Positions 1 to 5,691 of a stretch of DNA of 6,632 nucleotides are shown here, in pieces (position 1 is the first letter of the stretch; every line of letters starts with the position of its first letter). Below the pieces are notes generated by a model that was not told where the DNA came from, ran no database searches, and worked only from the letters and a program-made list of their open reading frames with translations. Origin of the DNA: Pseudomonadota bacterium. Its GTDB lineage: Bacteria; Pseudomonadota; Alphaproteobacteria; Rhodobacterales; Rhodobacteraceae. The stretch lies in NCBI GenBank assembly GCA_021813645.1, contig JAKAJW010000259.1, positions 1 through 6,632 on the forward strand. The letters run 5' to 3'. Position numbers and translations under genes: made by a program.

Positions 1-1
1 A

Positions 2-1300
2 GCCGAAAGCCGGTTCGAAAAGTGGCTTCACGCTCGCCTTCCTATCGTCAGCCTAGTCTATGACACGCTGATGATCCCGACGCCGAAGAACCTCAATTGG
101 TGGTGGATTTGGGGCATCGTCCTGGCGTTCTGCCTCGGCCTGCAGATCGTCACGGGTATTGTCCTGGCGATGCACTATACGCCGCAGACCGGGCTTGCCT
201 TCGCCTCGGTCGAGCACATCATGCGTGACGTGAATGGTGGCTATTTCATCCGCTACCTGCACATGAACGGCGCCACGCTATTCTTCCTTGCCGTCTACAT
301 CCACATCTTCCGCGGCCTGTTCTACGGCTCCTACAAGGCCCCGCGCGAGGTGACCTGGATCGTCGGAATGCTGATTTACCTGCTGATGATGGCCACCGCC
401 TTCATGGGCTATGTGCTGCCCTGGGGCCAGATGTCCTACTGGGGCGCCACCGTGATCACCGGCCTATTCGGCGCGATCCCGGGGGTTGGGCCGACCATCC
501 AGGAATGGCTGCTCGGTGGGCCGGCGGTGTCGAATGCGACGCTGAACCGCTTCTTCTCGCTGCACTATCTGCTGCCCTTCATCATCGCGGCGCTGGTTGC
601 CGTGCATATTTGGGCCTTCCACTCCACCGGCAACAACAACCCCGCCGGTGTCGAGGTGCGGCGCGGTTCCAAACAAGAGGCGGGGAAGGACACCTTGCCC
701 TTCTGGCCCTATTTCGTGCTGAAGGACCTCTTTGCTCTTGGCATCGTGGTGACGATCTTCTTCGCCGTCGTGGGGTTCATGCCGAACTACTTCGGATCGC
801 CCGACAACTACATCATGGCCGACCCGCTGAAGACGCCTCCTTCGATCGAGCCGGAATGGTACTTCCTGCCGTTCTACGCCATTCTGCGCGCCTTCACCCA
901 GGACGTCTGGATCGTGCAGTTGGCCCATTTCGTGACCTTCGGCATCGTCGACGCCAAGTTCTTCGGCGTGCTCGCCATGTTCGGCGCGATCGCGGTGATG
1001 GTGCTGGCACCCTGGCTTGATACCTCGTCGATCCGTTCGGGCCAGTATCGGCCAAGCTTCAAATGGTGGTACCGGTTGCTGTTGATCGACTTCTTGGTTC
1101 TGATGTGGTGCGGGTCGCAGTTTCCGACCGCGACCATCGGATGGATTTCGCTGATCGCCTCGACCTACTGGTTCGCCTATTTCCTCGTGATCCTGCCGCT
1201 TCTCGGCATCCTGGAACGGCCCGCGAAGCTGCCAGCGACCATCGAGGAAGACTTCAATGCACATTACGGCCTGGGCGATGCCGCCCACCCGGCTGAGTGA
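2..1300 (+). CDS. petB: Cytochrome b of the bc1 complex, 5'-truncated by the window edge
   Basis: Cytochrome b is the membrane core of ubiquinol:cytochrome c oxidoreductase (complex III). It carries haems bL and bH and the Qo and Qi quinone sites. The frame is already open at base 2: the residues before the first in-frame ATG (71) read EKWLHARLPIVSLVYDTLM, the conserved N-terminus of Rhodobacter-type cytochrome b. The gene therefore starts outside the window, about 10 codons upstream, and ATG 71 is internal. The four haem-ligating histidines are at 260-262, 302-304, 563-565 and 605-607 (H97, H111, H198, H212 in Rhodobacter sphaeroides numbering, inferred by a constant offset of 33 from ATG-71 numbering). 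The Qo-site PEWY motif is at 851-862, again at the expected position (294-297). Eight hydrophobic transmembrane segments are consistent with the family. The gene ends with TGA at 1298-1300, 13 bp before petC, as in petABC operons. Rieske petA should lie just upstream. Identification is secure; only the start is missing. Confidence 0.97.
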   Translation, partial: AESRFEKWLHARLPIVSLVYDTLMIPTPKNLNWWWIWGIVLAFCLGLQIVTGIVLAMHYTPQTGLAFASVEHIMRDVNGGYFIRYLHMNGATLFFLAVYIHIFRGLFYGSYKAPREVTWIVGMLIYLLMMATAFMGYVLPWGQMSYWGATVITGLFGAIPGVGPTIQEWLLGGPAVSNATLNRFFSLHYLLPFIIAALVAVHIWAFHSTGNNNPAGVEVRRGSKQEAGKDTLPFWPYFVLKDLFALGIVVTIFFAVVGFMPNYFGSPDNYIMADPLKTPPSIEPEWYFLPFYAILRAFTQDVWIVQLAHFVTFGIVDAKFFGVLAMFGAIAVMVLAPWLDTSSIRSGQYRPSFKWWYRLLLIDFLVLMWCGSQFPTATIGWISLIASTYWFAYFLVILPLLGILERPAKLPATIEEDFNAHYGLGDAAHPAE

Positions 1301-1306
1301 GAGGAG
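1301..1306 (+). promoter_or_regulatory. Ribosome binding site of petC
   Basis: GAGGAG lies directly after the petB stop codon. It is 7 nt before ATG 1314 and only 4 nt before the in-frame GTG 1311, so it favours the ATG as the petC start. Its position against the petB stop suggests coupled translation of the two subunits. Confidence 0.7.
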
Positions 1307-1313
1307 CTGCGTG

Positions 1314-2138
1314 ATGATCCGCAAACTGACCCTTTCCGCTCTGGCCGTGGCGGCGCTTCTGACCGCCGGGGCTGCGCGCGCGCAGGAAGCTGAGGCGCAT
1401 ATTCCCGATGTTCCGTTCTCGTTTGACGGGCCCTTCGGAACCTATGATCAGCATCAGCTTCAGCGTGGCCTTCAGGTCTATACCGAGGTCTGCTCCACTT
1501 GCCACGGGCTGGAGCTGGTGGCCTTCCGGACGCTTGGCGATCGCGGCGGGCCGAACTTGCCGGAAGATCAGGTAAAGGCTTATGCCGCAGCCTTCTCGGT
1601 CAATGACCTCACGTCGAACCCAGAATACGTGGAACCGGCCACTGGCAACGCGCGCAAGCTGGTTCCTTCGGACCATTTCCCGGCGAATAACGCCATGGGC
1701 GCGCCGGATCTTTCGGTGATGGCCAAGGCGCGCGCGGCGTTCCATGGGCCCTACAAGCTTGGCATCAACCAGCTCATTCATGGCATTGGCGGGCCGCAGT
1801 ATATCGTGGCCCTGCTCACGGGTTTCACCGGAGAGACGAAGGATCTCGCCGGCACGACCGTATATGAAAACAAGATCTTCCCGGGTGGCTGGATTCGGAT
1901 GCCCAACACCGCGCTCTCCGATGGGCAGGTGACCTTTGCTGATGGCGCACCAAATGACGTGAAGCACGAGGCGGAGGACGTTGCGGCCTTTCTGATGTGG
2001 GCCGCCGAGCCGCATATGGATGCGCGCAAACAAACGGGCTTCGTTTCGGTCTTTCTGCTGATCATCCTGACCTCGCTTCTCTATCTGACGAACAAGCGGA
2101 TTTGGGCCGGGGTAAAAGGTAAGAAGAAGCAAGCCTGA
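1314..2138 (+). CDS. petC: Cytochrome c1 of the bc1 complex (loop-free type)
   Basis: Cytochrome c1 accepts electrons from the Rieske protein and passes them to a periplasmic or membrane-bound cytochrome c. The product is 274 aa. A Sec signal peptide (MIRKL then a hydrophobic stretch) should be cleaved after ARA near residue 23. The haem c motif CSTCH is at residues 60-64 (1491-1505). The likely axial methionine is Met196 (1899-1901) in WIRMP. The conserved segments APDLSVMAKARA, GGPQYI and FLMWAAEP are present. One C-terminal transmembrane anchor lies at about residues 241-259, followed by NKRIWAGVKGKKKQA, the usual c1 tail. ATG 1314 is chosen over an open extension back to 1257 inside petB because of the GAGGAG at 1301 and the signal peptide. 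The only cysteines are the two haem-binding ones. The disulfide-anchored loop known in Rhodobacter capsulatus and R. sphaeroides c1 is absent (ENKIFPGGWIRMP runs straight through). This is the last gene of petABC. Confidence 0.96.
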   Translation: MIRKLTLSALAVAALLTAGAARAQEAEAHIPDVPFSFDGPFGTYDQHQLQRGLQVYTEVCSTCHGLELVAFRTLGDRGGPNLPEDQVKAYAAAFSVNDLTSNPEYVEPATGNARKLVPSDHFPANNAMGAPDLSVMAKARAAFHGPYKLGINQLIHGIGGPQYIVALLTGFTGETKDLAGTTVYENKIFPGGWIRMPNTALSDGQVTFADGAPNDVKHEAEDVAAFLMWAAEPHMDARKQTGFVSVFLLIILTSLLYLTNKRIWAGVKGKKKQA

Positions 2139-2165
2139 TCGCCGAGATCCTGCCGTCGACTCGAG

Positions 2166-2189
2166 AACGCGCCCTTCTGGGCGCGTTTT
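2166..2189. terminator. Hairpin terminator shared by petC and thiQ
   Basis: A perfect 9-bp stem is formed by AACGCGCCC (2166-2174) and GGGCGCGTT (2179-2187), with a TTCT loop. It starts 28 nt after the petC stop. On the plus strand the run TTTT (2186-2189) completes an intrinsic terminator for the pet operon. On the minus strand the stem begins one base after the thiQ stop (2191-2189), but the following bases (TTCTCGA) are a poor U-tract, so termination in that direction is less certain. No other signal lies between these convergent genes. Confidence 0.82.
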
Positions 2190-2884
2190 CAATTTCCGAG
2201 ATAGGCGCGCAGTGCAGGCGGTGGATCGGCGAAGAGTTCGAGTGTCGATTTTGGAGGTTCGGCCGTTCCTTCGGATACGAGGATCGTCAGGTCGGCGATC
2301 CGCCGGGCGTCAGTCGGCTCGTGGCTGACCATCAGAAGCGTGGCGCCGGTCTCCATGGTGATCTCGCGGACAAGATCCAGCATTTCGAGACGCAAGCCAG
2401 GGCCGAGGGCGGCGAAAGGTTCGTCCAGCAGAAGCAGCGGGCGGGCACGCAGCAGCGCGCGCGCCAGCGCGATCCGGCTCTGCTGCCCGCCTGAGAGCTG
2501 CGCGGGGCGCCGCTGTTCAAGGCCCTCAAGGCCAACCCGAGCGAGCGCGGCGCGGACCTTCTGCCGTTCACCGGTCGTGAGGCGCAGGCTTGGCCGCAGA
2601 GCTAGGCCAATGTTCTCCTCGGCGGTCAAGTGGGGGAAGAGATTGTTGTCTTGAAACAGGATGGACAGCGGGCGATGGCCAGGCGGGATTTGCGCCAGAT
2701 CTTGGCCATCCCATGTGATGCGGCCCTGGGCGAGCGGTTGAAAACCCGAAATTGCAGCGAGGAGGGTGGACTTGCCGGCACCGGATGGGCCGATGATCGC
2801 GGTGCGCGTGCCCTTTGGAATTGAGAGATCGGCCGTCAAGTCGAATCCCGGCCGGGAAATGCGCAGCGCCTCAAGCCTTAGCAT
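2189..2884 (-). CDS. thiQ: Thiamine/TPP ABC transporter ATP-binding subunit ThiQ
   Basis: ThiQ is the cytoplasmic ATPase of the thiamine importer and drives uptake through ThiP. The product is 231 aa from ATG 2884 (E. coli ThiQ is of similar length). In that numbering the motifs are: Walker A GPSGAGKST at about 32-40, Q-loop FQDNNLFPHLT with Gln78, signature LSGGQ at about 130-134, Walker B LLLLDEP with Asp154-Glu155, and the H-loop histidine in VSHEP at about 188. The LFQDNNLF and GHRP segments match ThiQ rather than generic ABC ATPases. A GTG lies two codons upstream (2890), but GAGGAG at 2894-2899 is 9 nt from the ATG and only 3 nt from the GTG. The start overlaps the end of thiP by 14 bp. 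Oddity: the D-loop reads AALGPGLR, with Gly where most ABC ATPases, including E. coli ThiQ (SALDPALR), have Asp. All catalytic residues are otherwise intact, so I take it as functional. Confidence 0.93.
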   Translation of the reverse strand: MLRLEALRISRPGFDLTADLSIPKGTRTAIIGPSGAGKSTLLAAISGFQPLAQGRITWDGQDLAQIPPGHRPLSILFQDNNLFPHLTAEENIGLALRPSLRLTTGERQKVRAALARVGLEGLEQRRPAQLSGGQQSRIALARALLRARPLLLLDEPFAALGPGLRLEMLDLVREITMETGATLLMVSHEPTDARRIADLTILVSEGTAEPPKSTLELFADPPPALRAYLGN

Positions 2885-4427
2885 CGCCACCGACTCCTCG
2901 GTCGAAGAACCAAAACAGCGCCAGACTAATGATTAGAAGCAGCAAGGCGGCACCGCTTGCGTCCTCCATCCGATAGGCTCCCATCAGGCGATAGATTTGC
3001 AGCGGCAGTGTCGCCGAGTGAGGGCCTGCGAAGATCGCGATGACGCCGAGGTCGCCCATCGAAAGCGCGGCAGAAAGGCCGAGCGCAAAGCCCAGGGGCC
3101 GGCGCAGCCGCGGCAATACAACGAGCCGTAGCCGCGCCCAGAGTGGCAGCCCCAAGCTGTCTGCGAGCCGTCCCTGCGTCGCTTCGATCTGATCGAGTGC
3201 AGGCAAGAGCGCCCGCAATGCAAAGGGCATCGCCATGGCGGCGTTGGTCAGGGCGGTCAAGGGAAGTGCTAGAGCGGCAGGATCGGCGAGCGGGTTGATG
3301 ATCAGAAAGAGCCCTGTTCCCAGCACCAGTGGCGAGGCGGCAAGCGGGGTCATCCCCGCCAGTTCAATCAAGCGCGAGCCACCCCGACTTCGCGACAGGC
3401 CGAGCGCAAGCGCAATGAGACCTGTCAGGCCCGTTGCAACCACAGCGACGCCGAGCGAGCGTAGTGCGGCGAGCCAAACCGCCATAGGCAGGCCGGGAAG
3501 GGCGCCGATTCCGCTCAATCCCACGGAAGCCAGCGGTAGAAACAGGAACAGCGCGCCCAGGGTAAGCGCGGTGGCATCCTGAATGCGAAGCGCTATCGCG
3601 CCGGCGTCCCTACGCTCGACTGGCCGGTCGAGACCGCCGCTGGTGGCGATCGGAAGGGACAGCTTCAGGCTAGCGAGCGTGGCGGCGGCGCAAAGAGCGA
3701 ATTGGATCGCGGCCAAGAGCGCGGCGCGAGTTAGGTCGAAGTCGAAACGGAAGGCCTGATAGATGGCAAGTTCCACGGTGGTTGCTGCCGGGCCGCCGCC
3801 AAGAGTCAGTGCGATGGCGAAGCTCGTTAGGCAAATCAGGAAGATGGCGAGCAAGGCGCCGGGTACGATTGCCCTGAGCATCGGCCATTCGATGATCCGA
3901 AATGTATCGGCCGGGGCGAACTCAAGGGAGGCGGCAAGGCGAAAGTGTTCTGCGGGGATGGTCTGCCAACCTTGCAGGATCAAACGCGCGGCCAAAGGGA
4001 GATTGAAGAAGACATTCCCGAGCAGCACGCCCTGAAAGCCATAGATGCTGACCCTCGGTAAGCCGAAGGTAATGAGGGCGACGTTGATCCAGCCGCTGCG
4101 GCCGAAGACTGCGACAAGACCCAAGATGGCGACGACGACTGGCAGGATGAAGGGGGCGCCCATCAGGGCGATCAAGAGCCGGCGGCCGATGAAACTGCGT
4201 CGTGCCAGGGCACGGGCTACCGGAATGGCGAGCGCCACCGACAGCAACGCGGAGGCGCCTGCCTGCAACAGTGTGAAGCGCAGGGCCCCGAGGTCCGCCG
4301 CGCCTAGCGTTGCGGAGCCGCGTGCGTGCAGTGCAACTGCGGTCAGGGTGCCGAGGGTGAGGGCCGCGATCAGCAAGGCTGCCGCCGCCCCCGCGGCCCT
4401 GGTCAGCGGCTCAGCGCGGCTTGCCAT
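2871..4427 (-). CDS. thiP: Thiamine/TPP ABC transporter permease ThiP
   Basis: ThiP is the inner-membrane channel of the thiamine importer. It is a fused permease in which two homologous transmembrane domains lie in one chain, as in FbpB-type permeases. The product is 518 aa (E. coli ThiP about 536). The first hydrophobic segment is at about residues 11-35 and roughly a dozen follow. Two EAA-type cytoplasmic loops that contact ThiQ are visible: residues about 160-182 (EHFRLAASLEF to RIIEWP) and about 415-440 (EATQGRLADSLGL to RLVVLPRL). The block TLGGGPAATTVELAIYQAF (about 208-226) matches E. coli ThiP closely. The start is ATG 4427, which overlaps the 3' end of thiB by 25 bp. No good Shine-Dalgarno sequence precedes it, which suggests translational coupling to thiB. 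A reading frame extending upstream to 4553 lies wholly inside thiB and is not membrane-like, so it is rejected. The 3' end overlaps thiQ by 14 bp. Confidence 0.94.
   Translation of the reverse strand: MASRAEPLTRAAGAAAALLIAALTLGTLTAVALHARGSATLGAADLGALRFTLLQAGASALLSVALAIPVARALARRSFIGRRLLIALMGAPFILPVVVAILGLVAVFGRSGWINVALITFGLPRVSIYGFQGVLLGNVFFNLPLAARLILQGWQTIPAEHFRLAASLEFAPADTFRIIEWPMLRAIVPGALLAIFLICLTSFAIALTLGGGPAATTVELAIYQAFRFDFDLTRAALLAAIQFALCAAATLASLKLSLPIATSGGLDRPVERRDAGAIALRIQDATALTLGALFLFLPLASVGLSGIGALPGLPMAVWLAALRSLGVAVVATGLTGLIALALGLSRSRGGSRLIELAGMTPLAASPLVLGTGLFLIINPLADPAALALPLTALTNAAMAMPFALRALLPALDQIEATQGRLADSLGLPLWARLRLVVLPRLRRPLGFALGLSAALSMGDLGVIAIFAGPHSATLPLQIYRLMGAYRMEDASGAALLLLIISLALFWFFDRGVGGDAKA
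2894..2899 (-). promoter_or_regulatory. Ribosome binding site of thiQ, inside thiP
   Basis: GAGGAG on the minus strand lies within the last codons of thiP, 9 nt upstream of ATG 2884. It decides between the two candidate thiQ starts (ATG 2884 and GTG 2890) and indicates that thiQ is translated with, or re-initiated after, thiP. Confidence 0.6.
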
Positions 4428-5383
4428 TCGGCCAGGGCCGGCGCGCGAAGTGCTTTTGCCTGCTCTGCCGAGAGCAACAGCGACTTCTTGGGTCGGTATT
4501 CGTCGAAGCCCTTGGGCAAGCCACCTGGAAGTTTGATGGCCGGATACATCCAATTCGTCTCGGGGATGATCTCCTGGAAGGCCGGCGTGGTCATGAAGTT
4601 GAGGAACTCATCCGCAAGGGCCTGATGCACCGAAGATTTCAGCTTCGCTGCAACCTCGACCTCCATGTAGTTGCCCTCGTCGAACAGCGCCGCGGCTTTC
4701 GTATCGTCATGCTCTTCGATCAGATGATAGGCGGGCGAGGTGGTATAGGAGAGCACCATGTCCGCCTCCCCTTTCGTGAACATCCCGTAGGCTTCGTCCC
4801 AGGAAGGGGTGACGGTAAGGATATTGTGCGCCAGGCTTTGCCAGATTTCGCCAGCTTTGTCGCCATAGGCGTCCTTCACCCAATAGAGCAGGCCAAGCCC
4901 GGGCGTGGAGGAGCGCGGGTCTTCGATGACCACCTTGAGGTTCGATTTGGCGAGTTCGGGGAAGGATTGCGGTGGGGTCTTCACCTTGGTCTTGTCGTAG
5001 ACGAAGGCGAAATACCCCCAGTCGAATGGCACGAAGGTCGGGTCGTCCCATTGCCCCGGCAGGTCGAGAGCCGGTAGCGGGCCATGTGGCGCGAAGAGCC
5101 CGGTGGCGGCCGCGTCGGCGGTAAGGCTGGTGTCGAGGCCGAGCACGACATCCGCCTTGCTGCGTGCGCCCTCGAGCTTGATGCGCGACAGGAGCGCCGC
5201 GCCATCGCCCGTGGCGACGAAGTTCAAGTGGCAGTGGCAGATCGGCTCGAAGGCTTTCTTCACCGCCGGGCCCGGACCCCAATCGGCCACGAAGCTGTCA
5301 TAGGTGTAGACAGTCAGGGTGGGGGTCTCTGCCTGAGCAACACTTGCCTGGGCAATCAGGACTGAAGCAATCAGAGCTTTCAT
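4403..5383 (-). CDS. thiB: Periplasmic thiamine/TPP-binding protein ThiB (TbpA)
   Basis: ThiB captures thiamine, thiamine monophosphate or TPP in the periplasm and delivers it to ThiPQ. The product is 326 aa (E. coli TbpA 327). An N-terminal signal peptide MKALIASVLIAQASVAQA should be cleaved after residue 18. The mature protein then shows family blocks in order: LTVYTYDSFVADWGPGPAVK (residues about 23-42), a CHC pair at 49-51 matching the CNC of E. coli TbpA, SKADVVLGLD, PFDWGYFAFVYDK, DPRSSTPGLGLLYWV, SWDEAYGMFTKGEADMVLSY followed by TTSPAYH, and NWMYPA. These match TbpA nearly end to end. ATG 5383 is chosen because GGAGG (5389-5393) lies 5 nt upstream; a TTG at 5395 in the same frame sits upstream of that site and is rejected. 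It is the first gene of the operon, directly behind a TPP riboswitch, so expression should fall when TPP is plentiful. Its 3' end overlaps thiP by 25 bp. Confidence 0.97.
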   Translation of the reverse strand: MKALIASVLIAQASVAQAETPTLTVYTYDSFVADWGPGPAVKKAFEPICHCHLNFVATGDGAALLSRIKLEGARSKADVVLGLDTSLTADAAATGLFAPHGPLPALDLPGQWDDPTFVPFDWGYFAFVYDKTKVKTPPQSFPELAKSNLKVVIEDPRSSTPGLGLLYWVKDAYGDKAGEIWQSLAHNILTVTPSWDEAYGMFTKGEADMVLSYTTSPAYHLIEEHDDTKAAALFDEGNYMEVEVAAKLKSSVHQALADEFLNFMTTPAFQEIIPETNWMYPAIKLPGGLPKGFDEYRPKKSLLLSAEQAKALRAPALAEWQAALSR

Positions 5384-5434
5384 CTCATCCTCCAAATGCG
5401 CCGGTTGGGCGGGTGGGCTGGAGGCTGATCCTCT
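5384..5434 (-). promoter_or_regulatory. Expression platform and Shine-Dalgarno of thiB
   Basis: This 51-nt stretch links the riboswitch aptamer to the thiB start. The Shine-Dalgarno is UGGAGG (5394-5389). Thirty nt before it lies CCUCCA (5424-5419), its exact 6-nt complement, extendable by a G-U pair; pairing them closes a 24-nt loop and would hide the ribosome binding site. The same CCUCC can instead pair with GGAGG in the 3' part of the aptamer (5445-5441), and its CCUC with GAGG (5433-5430) in a small hairpin with a 5-nt loop. There is no GC-rich hairpin followed by a U-run, so control at translation initiation fits better than attenuation. The pairings are visible; the switching mechanism is inferred. 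Confidence 0.6.
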
Positions 5435-5514
5435 ACCTTCCCTCCGCCGGTCTTAACCGGTTCAGGTTCGACGGGTTCGCAATCGCATCTCAGCCCGAGA
5501 GGGCACCCCGAGGT
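5435..5514 (-). promoter_or_regulatory. TPP riboswitch aptamer (THI-box)
   Basis: This RNA element binds thiamine pyrophosphate and controls the thiBPQ transcript downstream. Read on the minus strand, the conserved THI-box parts appear in order: P1 strand ACCU (5514-5511); CGGGGUGCC; hairpin P3 GCCC-UCUC-GGGC (5504-5493); the invariant CUGAGA (5493-5488), part of the pyrimidine-binding pocket; a short variable insert; ACCC (5476-5473), which pairs with GGGU to form P2; GAACCUGA (5469-5462); hairpin P5 CCGGU-UAAG-ACCGG (5460-5447); GGAGGGAA; and the closing P1 strand AGGU (5438-5435). All invariant segments are intact. Position directly before thiB is the well-known arrangement for this operon. 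The consensus GCGUAGGGAA is here GCGGAGGGAA, which creates a GGAGG able to pair with the downstream anti-Shine-Dalgarno. P1 boundaries are my estimate. Confidence 0.95.
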
Positions 5515-5520
5515 TGGCTC

Positions 5521-5536
5521 GACCATAGCGATGGTC
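5521..5536. repeat. Perfect inverted repeat over the presumed thiB -10 region
   Basis: GACCAT-AGCG-ATGGTC is a perfect 6-bp inverted repeat with a 4-bp centre. It covers the candidate -10 box of thiB and ends 7 bp outside the aptamer. It could be an operator half-site pair or a chance repeat. No U-run follows on either strand, so it is not a terminator. A 6-bp repeat of this kind is expected by chance about once or more in a window this size, so only its location makes it notable. Confidence 0.35.
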
Positions 5537-5549
5537 TCAGGGGGCGCAA
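5522..5549 (-). promoter_or_regulatory. Candidate promoter of thiBPQ
   Basis: On the minus strand TTGCGC (5549-5544) and TATGGT (5527-5522) are 16 nt apart. This would put transcription start a few bases before the aptamer's P1, where it must lie for the riboswitch to be transcribed. TATGGT keeps the key T, A and final T of a -10 box, but the -35 match is weak (TTG only). It is supported mainly by position. I could not pick out an equally placed promoter for aroC on the other strand. Confidence 0.4.
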
Positions 5550-5680
5550 GTGCGATCTCTCTGCGCGGGCGTCCTCCGCAGACGCGGGCGGCTCGGGTCC
5601 AGGCCTGCGGCCGGCGTGGGAACCGCGGAGTTGGCTTCCAAAATCAGCCGCCCGAGGGTATGCCTTCCCCGCCGCCCTTG

Positions 5681-5687
5681 GGAGAAG
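5681..5687 (+). promoter_or_regulatory. Ribosome binding site of aroC
   Basis: GGAGAAG precedes ATG 5692, with 7 nt between GGAG and the start codon. It supports this ATG as the aroC start. The stretch from 5550 to 5680 upstream is very GC-rich; I see no clear promoter, operator or leader gene in it. Confidence 0.7.
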
Positions 5688-5691
5688 CGCC

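Noticed and set aside
71..73. ATG 71 as the start of cytochrome b
   Set aside because: The frame upstream to base 2 encodes the conserved N-terminal residues of the family, so the true start lies outside the window.
1257..1313. An upstream ATG (1257) or GTG (1311) as start of cytochrome c1
   Set aside because: The 1257 start lies within petB and would put non-signal sequence before an obvious signal peptide; GTG 1311 is only 4 nt from the Shine-Dalgarno, while ATG 1314 is at normal spacing.
464..1324. A 286-codon open frame antisense to cytochrome b
   Set aside because: It lies opposite a clearly conserved petB frame and encodes a His/Arg/Glu-rich, low-complexity protein without recognisable domains, the usual mirror image of a GC-rich membrane-protein gene.
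2155..2165. Adjacent GTCGAC and CTCGAG resembling a cloning linker after petC
   Set aside because: Flanking sequence continues naturally into a terminator and thiQ; two overlapping palindromic hexamers are likely by chance in GC-rich DNA.
1254..2192. A 312-codon open frame antisense to cytochrome c1
   Set aside because: It spans exactly the petC gene and has no own ribosome binding site or recognisable domain; it is a by-product of high GC content.
4428..4553. N-terminal extension of thiP up to 4553
   Set aside because: The extra 42 residues overlap thiB coding sequence, are hydrophilic and match no part of ThiP.
5401..5418. G-rich run on the plus strand in the thiB leader as a G-quadruplex
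   Set aside because: The G-runs lie on the non-transcribed strand of the leader (the RNA is C-rich) and are interrupted; no functional reading is supported.
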